Shown here: in pieces, positions 55,630 through 64,000 of the stretch
Layout of the letters: each line of letters opens with the position of its first letter
Numbering within the stretch: the stretch's first letter is position 1
DNA from: Chionoecetes opilio
Taxonomy: Eukaryota; Arthropoda; Malacostraca; Decapoda; Majidae
Reading direction: 5' to 3'
Length of the DNA: 64,000 nucleotides
NCBI GenBank assembly: GCA_016584305.1
Contig: JACEEZ010020494.1
Span: 323,511-387,510, forward strand
Translations under genes and position numbers: made by a program
The notes under the pieces: generated by a model
The model's input: only the letters and a program-made list of their open reading frames with translations
Told to the model about the DNA's origin: nothing
The model's database searches: none

Positions 55630-56641
55630 CACACAACCCTCGTTTTCCCGGACCTACATTTCCCGGATATCGGATTTGCCGGACAAAATCCGAGGTCCGG
55701 GGATATGTCAGAGTCCCGGACAAATGTCTGGTCCAGTCCGTAAATCGACAAAGTTGTCCGGCGATCCGAGCGTCTCCTGTCACCCATGGTCAGTGTCCGC
55801 GCCTCCAGCCAGGTGGCAGCATGCCCAGCGGTCGTATTGTTTACATTTGGGCACAAGATACTCACGGTTCACCTGCACCGCCTCCGTCAGTCCCCTGACC
55901 CCCACTGCCCCTGGTGCAAGAACGTCTCTTGAGACTATTGAACACTTTCTGCTGCAGTGTTCGCGCTTCCACTCCCACCGTGTAGTGCTACACACTCAAC
56001 TCCTCACCCTGAATGTCGCCACCTTTGACCTGCACACCATGCTGGTGGGGGCTGGCCTCCCGCCATGTGGCAGCATGCACAGCGGTCGTATTGTTTACAT
56101 TTGGGCACGACACGGTTCACCTGCACCGCCTGACCGCCTCTGTCAGTCCCCTGACCCCCACTGCCCCTGGTGCAGGAACGTCTCTTGAGACTATTGAAAA
56201 CTTTCTGCTGCAGTGTCCGCGCTTCCACTCTCACCGTGTAGTGCCACATTCTCAACTCCTCACCCTGAACGTTGCCACCTGTGACCTGCCCACCCTGCTT
56301 GCGGGGCTGGCGTCCACCCCTCCCGGCAACACGCTGTCATCCGCCTCACCTGTGCCTTCCTGAGGAAGACAGGTCAACTATAACGCCTGTGATAGCATCA
56401 TAGGACAGCACCAGGGCTCATATTGTTCCCCAAGGGATCCTCGCAGCCCTAAAAACAACAACAAAGTGACGTAAAATTCCGCGGCGGGGTAATTGATATT
56501 GGCGGTTGCCGAACAGTGAATACTAGAGTAAGATAAACGTCCGGGGGTGGGTAATGACCTCGGACTTTTGCGATTCCCGGACGTTTGCGGTTCCCGGACC
56601 AGTGCTCCCCCCTATTAGTCCGGGAAAACGAGGGTTGTGTG
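55630..56641. mobile_element. TIR element A, 1012 bp, TA target site
   Basis: CACACAACCCTCGTTTTCCC+GGAC at the left and its exact inverse at 56618-56641, flanked by TA on both sides (55628-55629, 56642-56643). A TA duplication and short TIRs point to the Tc1-mariner/pogo group. The interior has CCCGGAC words near both ends and, at 55814-56370, two tandem 254-bp copies of a LINE reading-frame fragment. No transposase frame. Confidence 0.88.
55814..56372 (+). pseudogene. Duplicated LINE ORF C-terminal fragment
   Basis: Two 254-bp units (55814-56067, 56068-56321). Each encodes, across a frame change, a zinc-knuckle-like SPDPHCPWCR and ETIEHFLLQC.RFHSHR followed by LLTLNVATFDL. Unit 2 continues into VIRLTCAFLRKTGQ-like residues and a stop (about 56330-56385). 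This is the carboxy tail of jockey-like LINE ORF2 (a CCHC-type segment after RT). Neither unit could function alone; the fragment is cargo in TIR element A. Confidence 0.75.
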
Positions 56642-56704
56642 TACATGGACATTGGTTACGTAACCTGACATAACTGCCCCCAAGACCCCCCACTAGTTCA
56701 CTAA

Positions 56705-57586
56705 AGGCCATGTCACACGGACACTTTTTCCGGCATCTTTTGGTAGCAAACGCGTATCAGGCATCATTTGACGCCTGATACCGGCATCTTTTGGTAGCAA
56801 ACGCGGAGTCGCGCATGATCGTTCTTTTGCCACCAGTACCGGCATCCTTGTTTACATTTTGGAGCAGCTGACGCCATGCAAGACTTGTACGAACTACACA
56901 TTTCAGTTAAAAATAGAGAAATGACCAATCTTGGGTGGTCAAGAGATGCTGTAGCATCTCTGTGTGATATGTTTAGGGAAAATGACTGCTGTATATAGGG
57001 AATATAGCTGTATAATTTTGTATAGTAATAGTAATATGGTGTAGGTGAGAAAAGAAAAATAAAGATGAGAGGAGGAAAATAAAGTGTTTGGTAGAGTAGG
57101 GTAGGATAAATAAATAGGTTTTTAACTCTATATATACAAGACACGTGTATAATATGGTACATATGCGTGTAATTTTTTTTTTTTTACGTATGATTTAGAT
57201 ATATAGTTAAGTTTTGAGTTGTTGATGAAAAGTTATGACGGAAAATGTTGATAAAAACTGAAATTTAATAGGCATTTAATAGGCTGCGTGTGTTTTTACT
57301 ATAGAAGGGGGTAATATGATTTTGTTTATTTTTACTTGATTGGGAATTCAAGCAAGGTTTATTTATGGTTATGAAGGGAAATGTGAAGAGGGAAGGACAT
57401 TTTATATATGCCAGTAGAAGCAGAGTAGCTAAGATAGAAGAATAAGATCTTCGCTACTCTGGTAGGAAGATGCTCGTAGCCGAAACGCCGTGTGACAACA
57501 CGCGCACCTTTTGCCACCAGTACGGGTATCTTTTGGTAGCAAAATACCAAAAGATGCCGGAAAATTTTGCTCGTGTGACACGGCCT
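56705..57586. mobile_element. TIR element B, 882 bp, TAA target site (PIF/Harbinger-like)
   Basis: AGGCCATGTCACACGGACAC...CCGGCATCTTTTGGTAGCAAA at the left; the inverse with GTGTGACACGGCCT at the right (57573-57586). TAA on both sides (56702-56704, 57587-57589) fits the 3-bp TWA target of PIF/Harbinger. The CCGGCATCTTTTGG block is itself repeated inside both ends. A short frame lies at 56876-56998. Isolated relatives of the terminus occur at 59165-59215. Confidence 0.85.
56876..56998 (+). pseudogene. 40-aa ORF remnant inside element B
   Basis: MQDLYELHISVKNREM... up to GWSRDAVASLCDMFREND, stop. The W-S-x-x-x-V-x-x-L spacing resembles the start of a Myb/SANT- or MADF-like helix-turn-helix, a domain that PIF/Harbinger elements carry in their second protein. 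That assignment is inference on 40 residues. It could be the last coding remnant of the autonomous parent, or chance. Confidence 0.3.
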
Positions 57587-57599
57587 TAACCTAGCCTGG

Positions 57600-57745
57600 A
57601 CGTTGGTTGAGTAGCCTAACCTAAAGGGGGATCATTGCTAAATGATGCTTTTTCGACGATTTTGAATGTGACCATCATCATTCTTAACACATAAAAATAC
57701 ATAGGAAAAGACTACTTTTAACTGTACTCAATTACTGGTTGAAAG
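57600..57745 (-). repeat. Dispersed 'CGTCGGAAATGC' repeat, inverted fragment
   Basis: GGGGGATCATTGC...TCGACGATTTTGAATGTGAC+CATCAT...TTCTTAACACAT...CTCAATTACTGGTTGAAAGTA matches 60995-61115. Element C starts exactly at its end. Confidence 0.8.
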
Positions 57746-59164
57746 TACAGTAAACCCTCTCGTATTCGGACTAATTGGGTCAAGGAGTGGTCCGAGTAAT
57801 GCAAGGATCCGAATAATGCAGGGATAAAATAATAATAAAAAAATAAAAGTTCATGATAAATCATGAAAATAAATAAATCTACAGTAGAAATACACAATAC
57901 GGTACTGTACAGGAGTAGTAGTACAGTACTATCAGTCCTACGTCTGGCAGCGGCAGCCGGCAGCAGTATCATGATGGCGGAGATTTCCTCCTTCTTGGTG
58001 TTGTCTGTAGGGCTGCGAGGACCCCTTGAGGAGCCCTATGATCCCTGATGATATCCTATGATGCTATCACAGGCATGGTAGCTGACCTGTCTTCTTCAGG
58101 AAGGCACAGGTGAGGCGGATGACAGCGTGTTGTCCTGAGAGGTAGGCAGGGCGCCAGGCGGGGCAGGTCGCTCGCCAGCAGGGTGGACAGGGTTTTAAGT
58201 CTTATTACTAGTTATTATACATGGTAGTGATTATGGTGAGCTGTTATTTACACGTGTCATTATTTAGGTCAGTATAGTACCGCATGTCACCTTAACCTAA
58301 GACGTGCGCACAGGGTGTTTTCTACAGGGTCATACTGTGCGCATGTATGATGATTTTGGGACCCATTGCCAATTTCGATAAAAAGTACATCAGCGTGTAG
58401 GGAATGTTTGTGTGCATCGGCCCATATATATTTGACCCCCCAAAAAATGTCGGGGGGGTGGGGGAACGGTCCGTAGTTGAAAAATGTGGAGCGAATGACA
58501 CCGCGCGGCTAGATTGTCATCGAGCGGCTAGATTGTCATCGAGCGGCGAGATTTCCCTGCCGAATTTTCACTCGCCTAGGGGATAGAACGAGAGGGAGGA
58601 GGGGGTGGGTTACCGCGTTAGAGGGAGGCAAGGAGTTAGTCGTGGAGAGAGTGAAGGCAGTAAACATATGCAGCTGTGTGATAATTATGGAGGCGCCCCA
58701 GGTGTATGGATGTCTTGGGATTTTGAACCTTATGTCTAGGAGGTGTCTGGTGTTCGTTGCCACCAAGAGGTCTACAATAACATGAGTCAGGAATGGAGAG
58801 AGAGAGAAAGTGAGACATGGCGTATGTCGTACGTATAAATGGACTTCAGAATTGCATTTTTATGCAAGCAGACATTGCATTTTAGACACATGTGAAGTAC
58901 CACAGAAACATGTAGTCGGTGGTGGTGTAGAGAGTTGACATGTAGTACTAGACCCACACCAATTGTTAGCCGCCTGCCTATAAACGCGCGGTTTTGGTAC
59001 GCGTTCAAAAGCTCTGCTCTTAAGAGTCTTCCCGCAGTCCGCCGGGGGAACTCTTAAGAGTCTCCCCGCAGCTCCCGGGTTAAATAAGGGTTATTTAAAG
59101 GTGTTGAGGTGGCGGGGTAGCCAGTGACGGGGAAACATTCTTGCCGCGGCCACCCGGCAACACT

Positions 59165-59215
59165 AACGGAAAAAGTGTCCGTGTGACACGACCTTTAAAG
59201 GCCGTGTCAAACGTC
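59165..59215. mobile_element. Back-to-back termini of the element-B family
   Basis: GAAAAAGTGTCCGTGTGACA+CGACCTTT is a right-end type terminus. It is immediately followed by AAAGGCCGTGTCAAACGTCT, a left-end type terminus. Confidence 0.6.
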
Positions 59216-59517
59216 TTGTTGACTTGTGATTGGTTGAGAAGTTTTAGAAACAGTTTGTCATTGGCTGGTGACTGATGACAAGTTTGATGACGTCATTACT
59301 CGTCCAAGCCAGTCAGGGCCTTTTTACCTGTTAACTACCTAACGAGGGAGGCTTGCTGGATACGGTAGTAAGGGCAGGTAGTATCTAGGCGGTGGGAGAG
59401 CGGGTGGTAGCTGGAGATACCACCTCCGTTGCTGGATCTGGGTCCAAGGCTCAATGGCCTCAGATCACTCGCCAATACAACATTTGGATACAACAAAGAA
59501 ACCACAATCACAGTATT

Positions 59518-59871
59518 TTTTTTTTTTTTTTTTTTTTATTTTTTTTTTTTTACATCTGTGCCTATAGCGCCTGTAGGCAGTGGTGACCCAGGGCTCGGAT
59601 GGTAGGCTCTGGAGGTTCACTTGAGGGTTCTGATGGTTGGTCCTCGCCCGTTGGTGGCGCAGGCAGGATTCTTATAGTTACGCCTGTGAGGCTCATGCCG
59701 CCCCCCTGTGTCCTCCGATGCACTCGCAGTCGAAGGTAGAGTTGATGGGCAGGGCATGTGGGTGTTCTTAGGCCACTCAACGGTGCAGAAAGGTTTTGGG
59801 TTTCTTCGGGGATCGAACTCGGGTCACCGAGAACGCCAGTCGGAGACTAACCGCTCCGCTACCGCCTCCCC
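59518..59871 (-). mobile_element. tRNA-derived SINE, ~350 bp, with poly-A
   Basis: On the minus strand from 59871: GGGGAGGCGGTAGCGGAGCG + GTTAGTCTCC (A-box) and, about 35 nt on, CCGAGTTCGATCCCCG (B-box), then a roughly 250-nt body and a poly-A tail (poly-T 59518-59551 on the + strand). Its presence inside element C dates the SINE insertion after C. Confidence 0.82.
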
Positions 59872-60433
59872 AAAAGTATACAAAGTATATGCTCAGTGAT
59901 AGATCATAAATGCTCTGCCTGGCTGCCTGGGCCTCTAACTTCACTGACTCACATCATGACACCCTACCCAACCCTAAAAAAAAATTTTAAAAGTTGAAAA
60001 AAATAAAAATAAAAAAAGGCGGAGGAGGTCCGAATAATGTCGAAGTCCGAATAATAAGGGTCCGAATACGAGAGGGTTTACTGCACCAAAATACCCTTTA
60101 GGTTGGGCTACACAACCAATGTTAGGATAGTGAACTAGCGGAGGTTTTGGCGGACGTAGCCCCCCAGCTATGTCAGATTACGTAACCGATGTACAGTTAA
60201 ACTGCAGTTTTACCATTGTAAAGATTTAACTAGGGAATTTCCCAGAAATTGGTATGAAGTTCATGTAGACTTTCTCGTTTTATAAAATTTATATTAGTTG
60301 TATTTTCTGCCTAATGTCATCCCATAAACTGTTTATCGGATATATGTATGTCATCCACATCATCACACCCACACAAAACTTTTCCAGGTAAACATTCGTT
60401 TTATCGCCCCTGCCATATCTCACTGACTACCTT

Positions 60434-60890
60434 ATAAAGGACTAATCTTTTGTCATACACGTCTTCTACTAACTTTAAACCTCTTGGCAAGCTGTTATTT
60501 TGGTCAAAATCACGGACAAAAATGATCTAATAAGAATAAATAGGTGCAACTCTGCGTCGCCATCTGCACCGTCAGAGGATTCGCGGGCCAAGCCCTCCCT
60601 CACGTACAGCAGCCAGGGTAAGTTAGGTTATGGTTAAGTTTAATTTAAAATAAAGCTAAACTAAACCTAAACTTAACCTAACCTAACCTGCTGCTGTCTG
60701 TGAGTGAGGGCTGGGGCTTGGAGAGGCGCCCATCCCGCGGTCTAGACTGCGCTTATGGCGACGGCGGAGTAGCAACTTATTTATTCTAATTACTTCATTT
60801 TTGTCCGTGATTTTGACCAAAGTACAGCTTGCCAAGAGGTTTGAAGGTTAGTAGAAGACATGCATGACAAAAGTTTAGTCCCTCTTTAGG
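60434..60890. mobile_element. Hairpin MITE D, ~457 bp
   Basis: Arms of about 130 nt: AAGGACTAATCTTTTGTCAT...AACCTCTTGGCAAGCTGT...AAATCACGGACAAAAATGA at 60436-60530 is inverted at 60797-60888. The centre holds an inverted AACCTAAACTTAACCTAACC (60665-60690) / GTTAGGTTATGG pair. Confidence 0.82.
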
Positions 60891-60954
60891 TGGGAAGCGT
60901 GATAAGGCTAAGGCTAAGGATAAAACTAATCTTTACACTTTTACACTTTCCCCG

Positions 60955-61270
60955 TCCAAAACCCCCGCGTTCCCGACGGGTCCCCAGGTTTGTTATGGAG
61001 GGGGGATAACTGCAAAATGAGGCACTTCCGACGAATTTTAATGTGACCATCATTCTTAACACATCAAAATACATAGAAAAAGAGCCCTTTTAACCTCTTA
61101 CTCAATTACTGGTTGAAAGTACCAATTTACCAAAAGTACTCTTTTCCTATGTATTTTGATGTGTTAAGAATGATGGTCACATTAAAAATCGTCGGAAATG
61201 CCTCATTTTGCAGTTATCCCTCCATAACAAACCTGGGGACCCGTCGGGAACACGGGGTTTAGGGCGGGGA
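60955..61270. mobile_element. Inverted pair of the 'CGTCGGAAATGC' module (E)
   Basis: GACGGGTCCCCAGGTTTGTT...GCAAAATGAGGCA...TAATGTGACCATCATTCTTA at 60975-61066 is inverted at 61154-61245. Noisy single copies occur at 42.26 and 43.1 kb. Confidence 0.85.
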
Positions 61271-61588
61271 AAATAGCAATTAGTTTTGTACTGATAGGTA
61301 TATTATGTGGATGACGTAAAATATATCCGGTAAACACTATGGGAAGACATAAGCCCGAAAATACATAAAAATATATTACCAATTATTACCAATATTACTA
61401 ATTTGATCAATATTATAATTCTTCCTTTACTTTATCCTCCTTTTCCTTCATATCCTGTACCACCAATCAAAGACTACTCTATACTGGACTTGCTACTCAT
61501 TTTGGGCTATTTCCAGTGGAGGCCAGTTTTGCGATTCCTGCCATTTTCGAACATCACTCCCTTTTCCCTTCCTATGGTTTATCAGTAT

Positions 61589-62520
61589 ATATGATATACC
61601 GTTATCTTCGTAAATGTTTGTTCTATAAATTCGTAATAGTTTGTTCTATCAAATAAAAAACAGTAAAATACACTAAAGAAATGCCATTATGAGAGAGTGA
61701 AGAAGTATGCATGAACTTAATATTCACTTGATCTCATCGCCATTTAATATTTTGCGAGAAAACATTTTAGATGAAACATATCAATAGAAGCGGATTTTCA
61801 TTAGCTTTCCATTGCTATATTTCGTTTTCTGATAAATGAATCAGAACCATGCATAAATTAGCGTTAACTAGAAAAATAACATCATCTATCGGGATAATTA
61901 CCCGATTGATGATGTTATTTATTTAGTTAACGCTAATTTATGCATGGTTCTAATTCATTTATCAGAAAACAAAATATAGCAATGGAAAGCTAATAAAATT
62001 TCGCTTCTATTGATATGTTGCATGTAAAAAGTCTTCACGCAAAATATTAAATGGCGATGAGTTTAAGTTCATGCATATTTCTTTAGTCTCATAATGGAAT
62101 TTCTTTAGTGTATTTTACAGTTTTTTATTTGATAATATTATAGAACAAACATTTACGAAGATAACAGTGTATCATTTATACTGATAAGCCATAGTCTACT
62201 GTATTCATGGAACACTTTTTTACTTGCCGATCCGATTGATGATGTTATTTTTTTAGTTAACGCTAATTTATGCATGGTTCTAATTCATTTATCAGAAAAC
62301 TAAATATATCAACGGAAAGCTAATGAAAATCCGCTTCTATTGATATGTTTCATCTAAAATGTTTGCTCGCAAAATATTAAATGGCGAAGAGTTTAAGTAT
62401 ATATTGAGGTCATGCATATTTCTTCACTCTCTCATAATGGCATTTCTTTAGTGTATTTTACTGTTTTTTATTTGATAATATTATAGAACAAACATTTACG
62501 AAGATAACGGTATATCATAT
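61589..62520. mobile_element. Foldback element G, three arms
   Basis: ATATGATATACCGTTATCTT+CGTAAATG at the left and its inverse at 62480-62520. Inside is a ~300-nt near-perfect palindrome centred at about 61898 (TAACATCATCTATCGGGATAA / TTACCCGATTGATGATGTTA), then a third arm in the same direction as the second (62226-62520). Only AT-rich non-coding sequence. Noisy relatives at 27580-28187 and 49995-50770. Confidence 0.88.
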
Positions 62521-62861
62521 ACTATACTAGGGTGGTCGTTAAAAATGAAAGTTGTAAAAATAGTGCTCCCCACTCGGATTCCTGTTACACTTCATTAGAA
62601 AACACTGTAGACAAAATTTTATCAAAATTGCATGACATTTACCTGGTGCTCAATGACCTTGAAGTTTCACCCTGAAGGCAATGTAGTGCTAAACGGCAAA
62701 GAGGGCTTTGTAACGAACAAATGCCCGAGACGGTCCTTATTAGAATGCCTTTCTAAGTTAATTGTAGCAAATGTCTCAATGATAACATAATTCAGCTGTT
62801 TTCATCCGTCTTAAGTAGTACAATTTTCTTTTCCAGACGTGCTTTTTTGTCTTTGTGTGTG
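62521..62861 (+). other. Possible 5' terminus and intron upstream of the 256-aa frame
   Basis: ACTAGGGTGGTCGTTAAAAA+TGAAAG (62526-62551) looks like the terminus of a DNA transposon. About 300 bp later the polypyrimidine-AG string ATTTTCTTTTCCAG ends at 62836, a good 3' splice site 25 nt before the ATG. The interpretation is inference. Confidence 0.45.
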
Positions 62862-63632
62862 ATGGCAACCACTAATACGAAGAAACGGTACCTTGTGGCA
62901 CCACTGGAAACAATCCCTGGAGCCCAACTACCATCTGCGAGAGAAGTCCCGGGTCTGGTTATTTACAAGCTCGATGTTCAGAAGAAGACGATCCGCGTTT
63001 CGGCACACGAGGTCTCCCTCATTGTTGAAGAAGTCTGGGCTAGGGCAAGAATTCCAATGCAACGAATTGATAAGGTGGCCACCAAGATCCAGAAGCTGTA
63101 TAAAGAATATGCCCTTATCCGGAAGAACAAGAAGCGCACTACCTCTACTCAAAGTGAGCGAGCAAAGAAGTTTGGTGAGAAACTAAATGACCTGTTCGAC
63201 GTGGCTCATGCAAATGCCATGGCGATAATGACAGAGGCGGAGGACAAGGACTTCCTCCTCGCCCAGCGCGAGCCTGGTCGACGTGGGAGGATGGGCGGCG
63301 TTGATCCCGTGCAAGCTGCTCTTGAGGAGCGTGTTGCAGAACGCCACGCCACGCCACACCACGCAGAACGCCACGCGGCCCAGACATCAAGGCAGGAGAA
63401 GGCGCTTTACGAAGCTGCAACATTGTCGGCGACTGCGGAATTGGAATCATCCAACAGCAGCAGCACTCCTGTCAGTAGCCCCGGCCCCACTCGAAGCTCC
63501 CACAGCAGGGCCAGTGGCCCCACCGAGCCAAAACGAGCAAAGCGCGGCTTGAAAAACGTCGTGACGCCAGGCGTAGCAGCATCCCTTGATCGAGCGAAGT
63601 TGAGCGACCGTGCAGCTGTCTTGTTATACTGA
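62862..63632 (+). CDS. Hypothetical protein, probably transposon-derived, 3' truncated
   Basis: 256 codons from the ATG at 62862 (MATTNTKKRYLVAP); the frame extends five codons upstream without another ATG. Base composition is coding-like: GC is higher than in its AT-rich neighbours, with little low complexity until the C-terminal third. Residues ~30-125 are mixed and charged (IVEEVWARARIPMQR, KIQKLYKEYALIRKNKKR) and could be helical. Residues ~155-180 are Ala/Arg/His-rich, ~196-222 Ser/Pro-rich, and the basic PKRAKRGLK (~222-230) could be a nuclear signal. The end VTPGVAASLDRAKLSDR then AAVLLY stop recalls, from memory only, a motif of repetitive arthropod proteins that normally continue further. 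The stop lies where inverted arm F begins, so the frame seems cut there. A splice acceptor at 62836 suggests a first coding exon. Function unknown. Confidence 0.6.
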   Translation: MATTNTKKRYLVAPLETIPGAQLPSAREVPGLVIYKLDVQKKTIRVSAHEVSLIVEEVWARARIPMQRIDKVATKIQKLYKEYALIRKNKKRTTSTQSERAKKFGEKLNDLFDVAHANAMAIMTEAEDKDFLLAQREPGRRGRMGGVDPVQAALEERVAERHATPHHAERHAAQTSRQEKALYEAATLSATAELESSNSSSTPVSSPGPTRSSHSRASGPTEPKRAKRGLKNVVTPGVAASLDRAKLSDRAAVLLY

Positions 63633-63759
63633 TAAACCTTAGGAAGGGAAATAGGGGTGATGTTCTAAAATGTCAGGAATCGCAAAACTGGCCTCCACTG
63701 GTCATGGGCGGGTTGGCGCGGGGCACGAGTAGCAAGTCCAGTATAGAGTAGTCTTTGCA

Positions 63760-63940
63760 CCAATCCTTGATTTCACTCCTTATTTATTATCCGTCAACAA
63801 TTCCTTCACCGTACTTGACACCTGCTCCAGCACCTCGCCCTTCCTTGCCTACTGGCTGGTCTCCATTCATCTCATTCATTCTTTAATGTCTGGTTCTCTT
63901 CCACCACGACTGTTGTATGTCTCCAAAGCCTTCACTGTCC
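63760..63940. other. Unassigned spacer
   Basis: No feature recognised. Confidence 0.5.
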
Positions 63941-64000
63941 TTAACCCCTTCACGCCCAGATCTTTCCTTTGCTATAAAAAATTGTATGTTGTTAGCCATA
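63941..64000 (+). mobile_element. TTAA-MITE (piggyBac-type), cut by window end
   Basis: TTAACCCCTTCACGCCCAGA+TCTTTCC ... GTTAGCCATA: the left 60 bp of the family seen at 12426, 15788 and 16518. Confidence 0.85.

Larger units (their letters stand above)
57748..60083. mobile_element. TIR element C, 2336 bp, pogo/Tigger-like ends
   Basis: CAGTAAACCCTCTCGTATTC+GGAC at 57748 and its inverse at 60060-60083. Sub-terminal (A/G)TCCGA(A/G)TAAT words repeat near both ends. TA precedes the left end; the right neighbour is CA. The interior contains an inverted piece (57990-58180) of the LINE tail found in element A, non-coding DNA and a SINE (59518-59871). No intact transposase is seen. Confidence 0.82.
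61469..63757. mobile_element. Inverted repeat unit F (arms ~120 bp)
   Basis: AAAGACTACTCTATACTGGA+CTTGCTACTC...GGAGGCCAGTTTTGCGATTC ... CCCTTCCTATGGTTTATCAG (61469-61588) is inverted at 63632-63757. Within the arms the centre differs (GCCCCGCGCCAACC only at the right). The foldback G and the 256-codon frame lie between the arms. It may be one large element or two inverted insertions of the same short repeat. Confidence 0.7.

Overview
The window looks like a non-coding, repeat-saturated piece of an invertebrate animal genome, most probably an arthropod and by its texture a decapod crustacean. That assignment is inference. It rests on the very high density of di-, tri- and tetranucleotide arrays, several non-LTR retrotransposon lineages, tRNA-derived SINEs, many foldback and TIR elements, and short interstitial TTAGG-type (CCTAA) runs. 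I see no bacterial-type genes and no rRNA, intact tRNA gene or CRISPR array. Most long open frames here are translations of microsatellites.

Layout. 1-3.0 kb: ACTCTT array, a ~49-bp ATCC-rich minisatellite and a CTTCTAGCACAC minisatellite. 3-22 kb: well-resolved sequence with CA/GT, CT and TAG arrays, 3' ends of two non-LTR retrotransposon families, an RTE-like tail with a 28-bp minisatellite, several MITE families (one with TTAA target sites), duplicated modules and tRNA-derived SINEs. About 22.4-55.45 kb: the sequence changes character. Homopolymers are inflated and every recognisable coding relic is frameshifted, as in poorly polished long reads. Hidden in it are a LINE with a YADD box (23.1-24.3 kb), a ~9.3-kb Ty3/Gypsy LTR retrotransposon (28.19-37.45 kb) whose LTRs carry a ~64-bp tandem repeat, an RTE-like LINE (38.1-39.4 kb), a minus-strand array of about 21 nearly identical C2H2 zinc fingers (46.1-48.06 kb), a C-rich minisatellite and a CR1-like LINE (53.45-55.46 kb). 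55.5-64 kb: clean sequence again, a close-packed and partly nested cluster of terminal-inverted-repeat elements. At its end lies the only good full-length-looking frame of the window (62862-63632, 256 aa), preceded by a plausible splice acceptor.

The strongest gene-like signals are the zinc-finger array and the 256-aa frame. Nearly everything else recognisable is mobile DNA or tandem repeat. Functional cooperation between genes cannot be inferred. What the window does show is transposon layering: an LTR element inside a foldback element, a SINE inside a pogo-type TIR element, and TIR elements carrying pieces of a LINE reading frame.
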